A stretch of 64,000 bases of DNA from Terrimonas ferruginea DSM 30193 (GTDB taxonomy: Bacteria; Bacteroidota; Bacteroidia; Chitinophagales; Chitinophagaceae), in the NCBI RefSeq assembly GCF_000425585.1, contig NZ_AUDS01000014.1:178798-242797 (forward strand). Reading direction: 5' to 3'. Within the stretch, counting starts at the first letter, position 1; each line of letters begins with the position of its first letter. Made by a program: the position numbers and the translations under genes. Below, in pieces: positions 25,295 to 34,665 of this stretch. The notes beneath the pieces are model-generated. The model saw nothing but the letters and a program-made list of their open reading frames with translations. It was not told the origin of the DNA and did not search any database.

Positions 25295-27706
25295 CCTCAC
25301 AACGGTTATCTTCTTCGTCTGTGTTCCGTTCGCCGTTACCAGCTTCACCACATACACACCGGGAGTAAGATGCGCGGCTTTAAGCGACATCCGGTGCTGT
25401 CCTGCGGGCAATACCTGGCTGGCCAGCCTGCTCACCTCATGTCCCTGCGCACTATAAATGCGTATGTCAACATTCCCCTTCTGTGCGATGCTGAAGGTCA
25501 GCACAGATTGCGCCGATACGGGATCGGGATATACCTGCAATCCTTCATCGGCGGCTTCGGTGATCCAGCCGCCATTATCCGGCTCGATCATATCCGGATG
25601 CGATGAACGCGCAGGATAAGAAGAGGTAGCCGGGATTTTGGGTGATGTGTACGTTGCTTTTACAAATACTTTCTGTGATGGATTGGAGGCACTGGTATTC
25701 TTCACCCGTATCTGGTAAAAACCAGTAGAAGATGGCGTATAAGTCAGCGTGAGATTCCCCAGGCCATTTACTGTTTGCAGCAGCGTGCCTGCATTGTTGT
25801 AAAGGTTCAGCGTAATGTCTTTTGTATTGTTGGTTGGATAAAGATTCACAGTAATGGTCTTTCCGTTTTCACTGAATATTTTTCCCACGTTGCGCAATGC
25901 GGTGGATGTGGCGGGAAGGGCGCCGCCCTGCTGCAAGGAACTTGCATGCGAATCGCCGAGATCATCCGCCATTTCCCATTCCTGCGTGGTGGTTCTTTGC
26001 GTTGGGTTGAAGCCGCCTGTAATACCTGCCGGTCCCCAGATGCAATAACCACGGCGTATGTTGCTGCCATCGCAGGGTGGAATCCAGATGGTCGCCTTGC
26101 CGGTTGCATCGGTCCAGATATCGGATGCATTGGCACCTGAATAGTCATGCAGTTGTTTATTGGCACCAAAATCAGTTTGTATTGTTGCGGACTGCCAGGT
26201 ATTCCAGTTATCGTTCACGCCAATGATTGCGTAACTGTTTTCAGGCCCCACATTGTAACCGCGTTCGATGATCAGCAAATCATTTCCGGAGGCTCTCACC
26301 TTGTAAGAACCTTTTTTAAAGTTCAGTTTCTGATGACACCAGATGATATTGGCGATGTCGTCTCTTACCGGCAGATCCGTTGTATTGGTTGGCAAATGCG
26401 AATAACGTTTGCTGAGCCCGCCTACATTAAACAGGTCTTCAAAGAACACCTGGGGCGAACCGTCTACGGCAAAGGCGATGGCATAAGCAACGGCGAGCCT
26501 TACATCAAAAGGATCGATGTGTCCGCCGCCCAATTCATTGCCGGTGTCCCAACCTGTGTAGTTACCATTGGCGTCTTTGATCGGACGGAACGTATCATGG
26601 TTGTTGACAAACGGAACCGTACGGTAACGGTTGCCTTGTTGTGAACCGGGAATGTTGGCGAGGTTGTAACCGCCGCCGCCGCTGGTCATGTTTTTCAATT
26701 CCTGGCGCAGGCTGAAATCGAAGGTACCAACGAGGTCTTCCGAACCGCCATTGCTGTAACGCACATCATTGATCCATGTATCGAGTTGTGCGCTGCTGCC
26801 CACATACTCCCCTACCGCAAACATCTGCGCGCCACCGTTGGCCCAGCCGGCATTGTATTTCACATTCCAGATAAAATCCTGCATGGCCCAATGCGGGAAA
26901 TGTTTGACGGCATCGAAACGGAAACCGTCCACGCCTGTCTGTTTTTTCATCCAGATGATCCAGTCGCGGGCATTGTTGCGCATGTAATCGCTGGTCTGTG
27001 TGGGATTGAAAGTGGCGTTGGAACTTTGTCCGTAAGCGCCGGAATAATAACATACATCCGGACCGAAAAAAGGCGAGCACCAGTCGCCGCTTGTACATAC
27101 GTGTCCCGGATTGCCATGGAAATTCTGCCAGTTCTTGGGCCATCTCCCGGAGCGGGCCATGTAGTTGGCAGCCGTTTCCGAAGAAGCGGGCGTTACATAA
27201 CTGACGTTGCGGAAATTCTTGTAGCTGTTACCATCGCCGTTGGCATACATGGGGTCGGAGCCACCAAGGCCGGTGGAAGAACCCGCATTGTCGAGATGAT
27301 TAAATACCACGTCCTGGATCACGTCCATGCCATTGGCATGTGCCACACCAACGAGACGCAGGAATTCATTCTTGTTGCCAAATCTTGTTTTGACATTTCC
27401 TTTCTGGTACTTGTCGCCAAGATCATACTGATCGAAGGGAGAATAGCCGTTACTGTTGGTACCGGCGTTTTTGATGGTGGGCGGGATCCAGAGACCATCG
27501 ATGCCGAGGTCGCGGAGGCGGGGCGACAGATCGGCGAGGTAGTTGGCCCAGCCATCGGGATAATTGGTGTTCCAGTAATCCCACCAGAATCCTTGCAGGA
27601 CCACTTTACCATTCCAGGGATTTTGTGCTGCCGGCACGAAGAATAAGTGGGCCGACAGGAATAGCAGCACCAGCTGCAGACGAAACTGTAGTAACATTCT
27701 TTTCAT
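25292..27706 (-). CDS. Secreted alpha-amylase (GH13) with T9SS sorting domain
   Basis: 804-aa secreted glycoside hydrolase, signal peptide to about 27. The (beta/alpha)8 barrel (about 30-480) shows the GH13 regions DVVFNH (D132-H137), GFRFDAVKH (nucleophile D265), VGEYV (acid/base E300) and FVNNHD (D371). A beta-rich C domain follows, then a PPC-like segment (about 620-690; TYTPSSTGFYQIRV), and a T9SS type-A sorting domain (about 725-804; VYPDPVSAQ, LTPGVYVVKLV). It likely degrades starch-like glucans at the cell surface. No SusC/D pair is next to it. Confidence 0.92.
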   Translation of the reverse strand: MKRMLLQFRLQLVLLFLSAHLFFVPAAQNPWNGKVVLQGFWWDYWNTNYPDGWANYLADLSPRLRDLGIDGLWIPPTIKNAGTNSNGYSPFDQYDLGDKYQKGNVKTRFGNKNEFLRLVGVAHANGMDVIQDVVFNHLDNAGSSTGLGGSDPMYANGDGNSYKNFRNVSYVTPASSETAANYMARSGRWPKNWQNFHGNPGHVCTSGDWCSPFFGPDVCYYSGAYGQSSNATFNPTQTSDYMRNNARDWIIWMKKQTGVDGFRFDAVKHFPHWAMQDFIWNVKYNAGWANGGAQMFAVGEYVGSSAQLDTWINDVRYSNGGSEDLVGTFDFSLRQELKNMTSGGGGYNLANIPGSQQGNRYRTVPFVNNHDTFRPIKDANGNYTGWDTGNELGGGHIDPFDVRLAVAYAIAFAVDGSPQVFFEDLFNVGGLSKRYSHLPTNTTDLPVRDDIANIIWCHQKLNFKKGSYKVRASGNDLLIIERGYNVGPENSYAIIGVNDNWNTWQSATIQTDFGANKQLHDYSGANASDIWTDATGKATIWIPPCDGSNIRRGYCIWGPAGITGGFNPTQRTTTQEWEMADDLGDSHASSLQQGGALPATSTALRNVGKIFSENGKTITVNLYPTNNTKDITLNLYNNAGTLLQTVNGLGNLTLTYTPSSTGFYQIRVKNTSASNPSQKVFVKATYTSPKIPATSSYPARSSHPDMIEPDNGGWITEAADEGLQVYPDPVSAQSVLTFSIAQKGNVDIRIYSAQGHEVSRLASQVLPAGQHRMSLKAAHLTPGVYVVKLVTANGTQTKKITVVR

Positions 27707-27836
27707 ACAGCAAAAGGTTTAAAAATGAGCAATCGGTTTTAAATGTGTACTAAATACACATTTAACTTAAAGGTACATTATTTCTTTTCGCGCAGGAAGC
27801 GTAAAATCACGGATAATTTTTCCGGAATGTTCCGGT

Positions 27837-27844
27837 TAACTTTG
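27837..27844 (+). promoter_or_regulatory. -7 box TAACTTTG, near-leaderless
   Basis: TAACTTTG ends 4 nt before the kdsA ATG at 27849, so the transcript would start near the start codon. Nothing else of note is seen in the 27707-27836 gap. Confidence 0.5.
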
Positions 27845-27848
27845 TAGT

Positions 27849-28670
27849 ATGAAACCATTTTTGACCGAGCTTTTTAAAGGCCAGTCGTACGACGACAAGA
27901 ACTTTTTCCTGATCGCAGGTCCTTGTGTTATTGAGAGTAAGGAGTTGCTGGAGGAAGTAGCCGACAAGGTATCCGGCATTTGCCGCAACCTGGGAATTCC
28001 CTATGTTTTTAAATCCTCTTACCGCAAGGCCAACCGCACGAGTGCCAGTTCGTTTACAGGCATCGGCGATCACGAGGCCTTGTCGTTGCTCAAGGCAACA
28101 GGTGAAAAGTTTGGCCTGCCGACCACTTCCGATATTCATGCGCACGAAGAAGCTGCGGTAGCCGCGGAGTATGCAGACATCCTGCAGATACCGGCCTTCC
28201 TTTGCCGCCAGACCGATCTGCTGATCGCTGCCGGTGAAACAGGAAAAATTGTGAATGTAAAAAAAGGACAATTCCTCAGCGGCCCGTCGATGAAGTTTGC
28301 GGTGGAAAAAATCCGCAGTACGGGCAACGATAAAATTATACTGACCGAACGGGGTACCACCTTCGGCTACCAGGACCTCGTTGTCGACTACCGTAATATT
28401 CCCTGGATGCAGGAACACCAGGTGCCGGTGGTGATGGACGTTACGCATTCATTGCAACAACCAAATCAAACTTCCGGTATTACCGGAGGTAATCCGCAAC
28501 TCATCAGCACCATCGCTTCTGCTGCATTGGCTGCCGGAGCAGACGGTCTGTTTATCGAAACGCATCCCGACCCTGCCAATGCCAAAAGCGACGGAGCCAA
28601 TATGCTGCGCCTCGATCTGATGGAAGCGTTGTTGGAGAAGCTGGTGAAGATCAGGAAAGCTGTTGTGTAA
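27849..28670 (+). CDS. kdsA: 3-deoxy-8-phosphooctulonate synthase
   Basis: 273-aa cytosolic enzyme that condenses phosphoenolpyruvate with arabinose-5-phosphate to Kdo-8-phosphate for lipopolysaccharide. Motifs: LIAGPCVIES, FKSSYRKANRTS, PTTSDIHA, QIPAFLCRQTDLL and TERGTTFGY. The Cys in AGPC is the residue that marks metal-dependent members; metal-independent enzymes have Asn there. The TAA stop is read within GTGTAAATGTG repeat words. Confidence 0.95.
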   Translation: MKPFLTELFKGQSYDDKNFFLIAGPCVIESKELLEEVADKVSGICRNLGIPYVFKSSYRKANRTSASSFTGIGDHEALSLLKATGEKFGLPTTSDIHAHEEAAVAAEYADILQIPAFLCRQTDLLIAAGETGKIVNVKKGQFLSGPSMKFAVEKIRSTGNDKIILTERGTTFGYQDLVVDYRNIPWMQEHQVPVVMDVTHSLQQPNQTSGITGGNPQLISTIASAALAAGADGLFIETHPDPANAKSDGANMLRLDLMEALLEKLVKIRKAVV

Positions 28671-28814
28671 ATGTGCCCTTCCTTTAGAAGGGGCCATGTG
28701 TAGATGTGTAAATGTTCAGATCATGGTCTGGGTTTTCGGAAAATAAATAACCGTCCTAAAGGCACAACACAAATCAATTTACACATTTTCATATTTACAC
28801 ATTTTCACATCACT
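28671..28814. repeat. ACACATTTAC word-repeat tract
   Basis: GTGTAAATGTG words after the kdsA stop, then the complementary TTTACACATTTTCATA words at about 28777-28811, making a quasi-inverted layout around about 60 bp of unique sequence. Confidence 0.65.
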
Positions 28815-28843
28815 AAAAAAGCCGCCCAAAGGCGGCCTTTTTT
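28815..28843. terminator. Bidirectional terminator between kdsA and lolA
   Basis: AAAAAAGCCGCC, short loop, GGCGGC and a T run. It serves convergent kdsA (+) and the LolA-like gene (-). Confidence 0.8.
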
Positions 28844-28857
28844 AATATCTCTTCCGA

Positions 28858-29508
28858 TCAGCGCAAATCAACTTCTTCCACGCCGGGGTATTGACTTTTC
28901 TGGAAACTAAATTGTGCATCGCTTACCGCGGCATCTGTTTTCATGTTGTTGATGGTATAGGTATAACGATTGCCACCATTCTCCAATACACGCATGCTGT
29001 AAATGGTCTTGGTGTTTTTATCAATCTGTACATATACTTTATGGAAATTCTTGCCTTTGTCGGTTGGCGTCAATTCAATTTCCTGGAGTGTACGGTTACC
29101 CACTTTTTTCTCTCCATTCAGGATGTAAAGAAAATCTTTGTCGTAAAAATTGGTAAATAACTTTTGCGGAGAAAGAGAACCACCTGAAGCATCGGCATTG
29201 TTGATCGTTACTTCTTTGGCGCTTTTATCATAGTTCCAAACGGTTTTGCCGTCGCAGAAAATTTCCTGACCCACAAATGTCACTCTGTATTTGGTACCTT
29301 TCATCACCAACGTACCAGTTTTGGAAGACTGTACTTTACCGCGGGCATCTTCTACTTTATAGGCAAAAGAGGCCTGCACACTTTTAAAAGATTTGAATTT
29401 CGCACTTACAGCGTCCAGGACCTTTTTGGCCTCCGGGTCACTTTTTTGTGCTGACACGACCAGTACCGACGAAAGTAATACGGCCAGAATTGAATACAAT
29501 TTCTTCAT
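28858..29508 (-). CDS. lolA: LolA-like outer-membrane lipoprotein carrier
   Basis: 216-aa periplasmic protein with a signal peptide (about 1-20, ending VVSAQ). LolA carries lipoproteins across the periplasm. Visible: an amphipathic helix DPEAKKVLDAVSAKFKSFKS followed by the beta-strands of an open barrel (VQASFAYKV, GTLVMKGTKYRV, FCDGKTVWNYD). The gene lies 105 bp downstream of ftsK on the same strand and may be in its transcription unit, though it also has its own -7-like box. Confidence 0.85.
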   Translation of the reverse strand: MKKLYSILAVLLSSVLVVSAQKSDPEAKKVLDAVSAKFKSFKSVQASFAYKVEDARGKVQSSKTGTLVMKGTKYRVTFVGQEIFCDGKTVWNYDKSAKEVTINNADASGGSLSPQKLFTNFYDKDFLYILNGEKKVGNRTLQEIELTPTDKGKNFHKVYVQIDKNTKTIYSMRVLENGGNRYTYTINNMKTDAAVSDAQFSFQKSQYPGVEEVDLR

Positions 29509-29536
29509 TTTTAGCTATTTACATTTTTTTGCTTCG

Positions 29537-29544
29537 CAAAGATA
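29537..29544 (-). promoter_or_regulatory. -7 box upstream of lolA
   Basis: Minus-strand TATCTTTG, 28 nt before the ATG at 29508. A TTG-like -33 lies slightly too far away, so the call is tentative. Confidence 0.35.
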
Positions 29545-29613
29545 AGTATTTGCATTACCTAGACAGTCAAGGATCATACCGGGTTGCAACCTGCCATCTT
29601 TCTTAACACCTTT

Positions 29614-32274
29614 CTAACCCAGGTCCAGTATCTCCTGGAGTTCAGATTCCGTTTTTACCAATACATCACGCGCCTTGCTGCCCTGGTTGGGACCAACGAT
29701 GCCGGCAGCCTCCAACTGATCCATCAGGCGGCCGGCGCGGTTGTAACCGAGTTTCATGCGGCGTTGTAACAGTGAAGTGGAACCGATCTGGTTTTGCACG
29801 ATCAGTCTCGCAGCATCTTCAAAAAGCGAGTCGCGGTCGCCGATATCAAAATCTTTTCCTTCCAGGTCTTTCTCATCGATATATTCCGGCAGCAGGAACG
29901 GTTCAGGATAGCCTTCCTGGTAACCGATGAAGTCGGTAACCTTATCTACTTCCGGTGTGTCGACAAATGCACACTGCAGGCGCACAATCTCACCGTTATA
30001 ACTGATCAGCATATCACCCTTACCGATCAACTGCTCGGCACCGCCTGCATCCAGGATGGTGCGGCTGTCGATCTTGCTGCTCACCTTGAACGCGATACGC
30101 GCCGGGAAGTTGGCCTTGATGGTACCGGTGATGATGTTTACGGAAGGACGCTGCGTGGCAATGATCAGGTGAATACCTACCGCCCGCGCCAATTGTGCAA
30201 GGCGGGCTATCGGCATTTCCACTTCTTTGCCTGCCGTCATGATCAGGTCGGCAAACTCATCCACCACGAGTACGATGAAAGGAAGGAATTTATGTCCTTT
30301 CTCAGGATTCAGCTTACGCGAAGCAAACTTTGCGTTGTATTCTTTAATATTTCGGCATCCGGCATCTTTCAGCAGGTCGTACCGCTGATCCATCTCGATA
30401 CAAAGGGCATTCAGCGTATTGATTACTTTTTTTGTATCGGTTATGATGGCATCTTCTTCGTTGGGCAGGCGTGCGAGGAAATGATTGGTAATGGTGCTGT
30501 ACACACTCAATTCCACCTTCTTCGGGTCCACCAGTACAAACTTCAGTTGCGATGGATGTTTTTTATACAAAAGAGAAACGAGGATCGCATTCAGCCCGAC
30601 CGACTTACCCTGTCCCGTGGCACCTGCCATCAGCAGGTGAGGCATAGCGGCCAGGTCAACGATAAAGTTTTCGTTGTCGATCTTTTTACCGATCGCGATC
30701 GGCAGGGAGAACTGGCTGGTCTGAAATTTTTCAGAAGCCAGCAGCGTCTTCATGCTCACGACTGTTTTACGTGCGTTGGGCACTTCGATGCCGATCGTTC
30801 CTTTACCGGGAATAGGTGCAATGATACGTATACCCAGGGCGGCAAGGCTAAGTGCGATATCGTCTTCAAGATTCTTTATACGCGAAATCCTTACACCTGC
30901 AGCAGGTACGATCTCATACAAAGTAACCGTTGGTCCTACCGTAGCGCTGATCTTTTGTATCTCGATAGAATAATTGCGAAGCGTGGAAATGATCTGGTTT
31001 TTGTTGGTCTCCAGTTCTTCCGGATCCTGCACGATCTTCTCGCTGCCATGTGTTTCCAGCAGTTCCAGCGAAGGATATTGATAGTCGCGCAGATCGAGTG
31101 TGGGCTCGTAGGGTTTTAATTTCTCCGGTGCAGGTTTCAGTTCCTGCGGAATATCTTCCAGTTCTTCCGCTGCGCTTTTGATTTCTAATTCGAGTCCATC
31201 TGCCGGTTTTGTAACAGCGGGTGGTTTTACAGGCAATGGCTCTTCTTCGATTATTTCCTCTTCTTCTATTACTTCTTCTTCGTACGCGTCTGCTGCTTCT
31301 TCGGGGAAAACGGGTTCATGCATCAGGTCATCGACGATCTCTTTGCTGATAAGATCCTCTTCCACGGTCATGCGGGCTTGGGGTATTTCTTCGGGTATTT
31401 CTTTTTCGATGAGGCTGAAATTGTGCAGTGGTTTTTCGTCCGGCACACCGGATTGCATGGCTATGGGCGCATCTCCTTTCAGGGCATTGCCGCCGGTGGC
31501 AACCGGCCGTGCGGGAATATCTTCGTCATCGTCCTCCGTTTGCTCCTCTGTGGTTTCAGGCAGCTCGAAAGGCTCTTCTTTTGTTTTCGCTGCAACTGGT
31601 ATGGCTTCTTCATCATAGGCAGGTGCATTGGCCGCACGCGCGGGCACATTGAAGTTGGGATTGAATTGCCAGATAACATAGGCGAGAGCCACAACCAGCA
31701 GAATGGCGGCCGTGCCGATGGAGCCGAACATACCGGTCAACCATTGACTGATCATCTTACCTACGCCGCCGCCCCAGGCAAATTCACTGTTGCCGGCTAC
31801 AAATGCCAGCGAAACGGAAAGCGTGAGCAAACCAATGGTCACATATTTAAGGTTGCGCGAGATGGAAAATACTTTGCGTTTGAACAGCAGGTTGACGCCT
31901 ACTACAAAAAAGAAAGTGGAGAAGAGCAGCGAGGCTACGCCAAATGCTTTGAAGACAAAAAAATGCGACACCAGCGCGCCGAGATTGCCCAGCAGGTTGG
32001 AAGCCTGTTGTTCATTGCCAAAAAGAATAGAACTGCCCATGGCCACGCTTGCCTGGTCCTGACGCCATGAAAAGAAATAGGAAATGATGGCTATCGTTAA
32101 AAAAGTAGCGATCAGGAGGAACACCACGCCGGTGATTTTCCAGGTGCGTTCATCCCGTGCAAGGGCTTTCCAGTCAACCTGTTCTTCTTTTTCTGCTTTC
32201 CAGGTTGGTGGGGCAGTTTTTTTGGCAGGTGTTTTTTTCTTCGGAGAGGTTTCTTTCTTCAGCTTATTCGCCAT
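29614..32274 (-). CDS. ftsK: DNA translocase FtsK
   Basis: 886-aa septal protein that pumps the chromosome terminus and activates XerCD at dif. The N-terminus is Lys/Pro-rich, followed by about four membrane helices (about 45-205). A very acidic linker (about 225-390, with EEEVIEEEEIIEEEP) follows. The RecA-like motor has a Walker A GATGQGKSVG near residue 550 and VVDEFADLIMTAG as Walker B, and a C-terminal winged-helix gamma domain (SLLQRRMKLGYNRAGRLMDQ). XerD, its target recombinase, is also in this window, about 27 kb away. Confidence 0.95.
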   Translation of the reverse strand: MANKLKKETSPKKKTPAKKTAPPTWKAEKEEQVDWKALARDERTWKITGVVFLLIATFLTIAIISYFFSWRQDQASVAMGSSILFGNEQQASNLLGNLGALVSHFFVFKAFGVASLLFSTFFFVVGVNLLFKRKVFSISRNLKYVTIGLLTLSVSLAFVAGNSEFAWGGGVGKMISQWLTGMFGSIGTAAILLVVALAYVIWQFNPNFNVPARAANAPAYDEEAIPVAAKTKEEPFELPETTEEQTEDDDEDIPARPVATGGNALKGDAPIAMQSGVPDEKPLHNFSLIEKEIPEEIPQARMTVEEDLISKEIVDDLMHEPVFPEEAADAYEEEVIEEEEIIEEEPLPVKPPAVTKPADGLELEIKSAAEELEDIPQELKPAPEKLKPYEPTLDLRDYQYPSLELLETHGSEKIVQDPEELETNKNQIISTLRNYSIEIQKISATVGPTVTLYEIVPAAGVRISRIKNLEDDIALSLAALGIRIIAPIPGKGTIGIEVPNARKTVVSMKTLLASEKFQTSQFSLPIAIGKKIDNENFIVDLAAMPHLLMAGATGQGKSVGLNAILVSLLYKKHPSQLKFVLVDPKKVELSVYSTITNHFLARLPNEEDAIITDTKKVINTLNALCIEMDQRYDLLKDAGCRNIKEYNAKFASRKLNPEKGHKFLPFIVLVVDEFADLIMTAGKEVEMPIARLAQLARAVGIHLIIATQRPSVNIITGTIKANFPARIAFKVSSKIDSRTILDAGGAEQLIGKGDMLISYNGEIVRLQCAFVDTPEVDKVTDFIGYQEGYPEPFLLPEYIDEKDLEGKDFDIGDRDSLFEDAARLIVQNQIGSTSLLQRRMKLGYNRAGRLMDQLEAAGIVGPNQGSKARDVLVKTESELQEILDLG

Positions 32275-32279
32275 AACGA

Positions 32280-32287
32280 CAAAGATA
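32280..32287 (-). promoter_or_regulatory. -7 box of ftsK, near-leaderless
   Basis: Minus-strand TATCTTTG, 5 nt before the ftsK ATG at 32274. Confidence 0.5.
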
Positions 32288-32349
32288 ATACAGTTTAAAG
32301 TTAGGCCCCTTCCCAGGGCCTTATATGCAAAAAATGAAAGTTTTTTATG

Positions 32350-32357
32350 TAGGTTTG
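32350..32357 (+). promoter_or_regulatory. Putative -7 box of the histidine kinase gene
   Basis: TAGGTTTG matches TAnnTTTG, 21 nt before the ATG at 32379. No clear -33 element. Confidence 0.35.
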
Positions 32358-32378
32358 GCTGACCAACGACCTTAGCTT

Positions 32379-34325
32379 ATGAACCGGCTGACCCGCGCCT
32401 CCTGGCTTTTCTTTTTCCTGCTGCAGGGCTCCCTCCTGTATGCACAGGCACCGCCCGACAGTGCGTGGGTCGATATCAGCAGCGTTCGGCTTTCGCGCGA
32501 CATCCGCGACCGGGCACCTGCCGTTTTCCTGCCTCCCGGCGGTTCCCTCCGCGATCTGTACACACCTCAATTGTTTCAAAACGCCGTTCAACCCGGTCAT
32601 TTCCTGCGTCCAAAATATGTGACGCATACGCTGGTGCTGCGGTTTCATCTGTTCAACAGTGCCGATTCCACCGTGGGCGTCTGGTTCTTTCCGGGATTCA
32701 GTTATTGGGAAATAAATCTCTACAAACTGGATAATGACCTGCTCGTAAAAGTACGCCGCCGCCTCCCCCGCTGCCGCGACAGCATCGGCTATCGTTATCT
32801 GAGTCTTCCTGCCCATGATTCCGGCACCTATTTCGCAGAAATGATCCCGGTTAAAACGCACCTTAACAGCATAAGGCCGAGACTCATCACTAACGAATTC
32901 CTGCCCTCCTTTATTTCAGAAAAGAACAGCACAAAAGATGACGGCAACATCGTGACCTATTTGTTCTGCGGGCTCATGCTGATGATGATCCTTTATTCAC
33001 TGGCCAGTTACTGGCAGGGTGCCAACCGCGAATTTCTCTATTATGCCCTGTATGCTTTTTTTATCGGCTGCATGTTATTTACCAAAGGAGCCTACGCTTA
33101 CCGCACAGACCTGATGGGCTATTTCCTGGAAGAATACCTCGACTTCATTCTGCAATGTACCGGTATTCTTTTCTTCATGATCTTCATGCGGAAATACCTC
33201 GATACAAGGCAGAACCATCCTTTCCTCGATAAACTTTATAAAGTCGGCATCGTCATCCTCGTGATATCGATGACCTTCTACACCTATCTCAATTATTTCT
33301 CCGATAATTTCTGGTTGGAAAACCAGGTGGAAAACGGCACTAAAATATTGTTGCTGGTCCTGGTGATCGTTTTCCTGGTATACAGTATCCGGCATTGGCA
33401 GGACAAACTCCTGCGTTTTTTATTCTGGGGAAACCTGTGCCTGCTGATCTTTTCGTTGTTCTCGCTCGTGCTGCTGATCTCAAGACCCGTTGTTACGCTG
33501 ATTGGCGGGCTACTGGGTTCTGCTTTATTCCACTATGAGATTGGGCTTTTCCTCGAACTGGTATTCTTCCTGATAGCGCTCAATCACAAGAACCGTATCC
33601 GCATTGCCTTGCAGGCCCGCGAGCGCGAGCGGCTCAAAGCCGAGAACATGCTCAAAGAATACGAAAAAGAAATTGCCGTGTACAAAGCACAGCAGGACGA
33701 ACGCCAGCGTATTTCCGCCGACATGCATGATGAATTGGGATCGGGCATGACGGCCATCCGCCTGATGAGCGAGATCGCACGGAATAAAATGAAAGAGAAC
33801 ACACCTGTTGAAATAGACCGCATCTCCCACTCCGCCGATGAAGTGCTCAATAAAATGAATGCGATCATCTGGAGCATGAACAGCGGCAACGATACGCTCG
33901 ACAACCTCGTATCTTACGTCCGATCCTATTCACTGGAATACTTCGACAATACAGCGGTCGATTGTAAAGTATCCACACCTCCGGACATCCCTGATATCCA
34001 GATCAGCGGTGACAAGCGGCGCAACATGTTCCTTTGTGTAAAAGAATCGCTGAACAATATTCTGAAACATGCAAAAGCCACGCAGGTGACAATCCGTATT
34101 GCCCTCGATACGGAACTACTGATCGCCATTCATGATAACGGCGTTGGCATCAACCTGGAAAATATCCGCCAGTTCGGGAATGGTTTGAAAAATATCAAAC
34201 GGCGGATGGAAAGTATCGGCGGACATTATTCGATCCGCAGGGAAGAAGGAACGGTAACGGAATTGCGCCTGCCTATTTCCGCGAGCGACTTACCGCCACA
34301 GCCAGCAACAACCAGCCGGCAATAA
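32379..34325 (+). CDS. 7TMR-DISM sensor histidine kinase
   Basis: 648-aa sensor kinase. Signal peptide (to about 22), a beta-rich extracytoplasmic 7TMR-DISM-like sensor (about 25-180), seven membrane helices (about 190-400), a coiled-coil linker (405-440), then a HisKA_3-type phosphoacceptor helix with H450 in ADMHDELGSGM. The ATPase domain has the N-box VKESLNNILKHAKATQ and G-box motifs DNGVGI and FGNGLKNIKRR. No response regulator gene adjoins it, so it is an orphan here. Its last about 17 codons overlap the 3' end of the convergent DUF423 gene by 53 bp. Confidence 0.88.
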   Translation: MNRLTRASWLFFFLLQGSLLYAQAPPDSAWVDISSVRLSRDIRDRAPAVFLPPGGSLRDLYTPQLFQNAVQPGHFLRPKYVTHTLVLRFHLFNSADSTVGVWFFPGFSYWEINLYKLDNDLLVKVRRRLPRCRDSIGYRYLSLPAHDSGTYFAEMIPVKTHLNSIRPRLITNEFLPSFISEKNSTKDDGNIVTYLFCGLMLMMILYSLASYWQGANREFLYYALYAFFIGCMLFTKGAYAYRTDLMGYFLEEYLDFILQCTGILFFMIFMRKYLDTRQNHPFLDKLYKVGIVILVISMTFYTYLNYFSDNFWLENQVENGTKILLLVLVIVFLVYSIRHWQDKLLRFLFWGNLCLLIFSLFSLVLLISRPVVTLIGGLLGSALFHYEIGLFLELVFFLIALNHKNRIRIALQARERERLKAENMLKEYEKEIAVYKAQQDERQRISADMHDELGSGMTAIRLMSEIARNKMKENTPVEIDRISHSADEVLNKMNAIIWSMNSGNDTLDNLVSYVRSYSLEYFDNTAVDCKVSTPPDIPDIQISGDKRRNMFLCVKESLNNILKHAKATQVTIRIALDTELLIAIHDNGVGINLENIRQFGNGLKNIKRRMESIGGHYSIRREEGTVTELRLPISASDLPPQPATTSRQ

Positions 34326-34665
34326 AGAACAATCCGCCAAAAGGCGTGATGATGCCGAGTCTGCTGAGCCCGACTGTATCGGTTGCTTTCAACATAGTGA
34401 GTACATACAATGATCCGGAGAACAGAAGGATTCCCAATCCAAAGCAGATGCCTGCCCAACGCAGCGCACCTGATGCAAAACGTTCATAGAGGATGCCGGT
34501 AAATACCAACGCGATCGCATGATACATCTGGTATTGCACACCCGTCTGAAAAGTACCCACCGTTTCGGGCGGCACCATTTCTTTGAGTTTATGTGCACCA
34601 AAAGCTCCCAGTATCACGCCCAGTCCGCCAAGCAGCGCACCGGCTGTCAGATATCGTTTATGCAT
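34273..34665 (-). CDS. DUF423 family membrane protein
   Basis: 130-aa inner-membrane protein with about four helices. Typical motifs are LGVILGAFGAHKLKE, YQMYHAIAL and FSGSLYVLTM. Function in the family is unknown. The start overlaps the end of aroK by 8 bp and the end overlaps the histidine kinase gene on the other strand by 53 bp. Confidence 0.85.
   Translation of the reverse strand: MHKRYLTAGALLGGLGVILGAFGAHKLKEMVPPETVGTFQTGVQYQMYHAIALVFTGILYERFASGALRWAGICFGLGILLFSGSLYVLTMLKATDTVGLSRLGIITPFGGLFFIAGWLLLAVAVSRSRK

Noticed and set aside
29794..31119. 441-aa plus-strand ORF
   Set aside because: It is antisense to ftsK, has a biased composition and no recognisable motif; ftsK is certain here.
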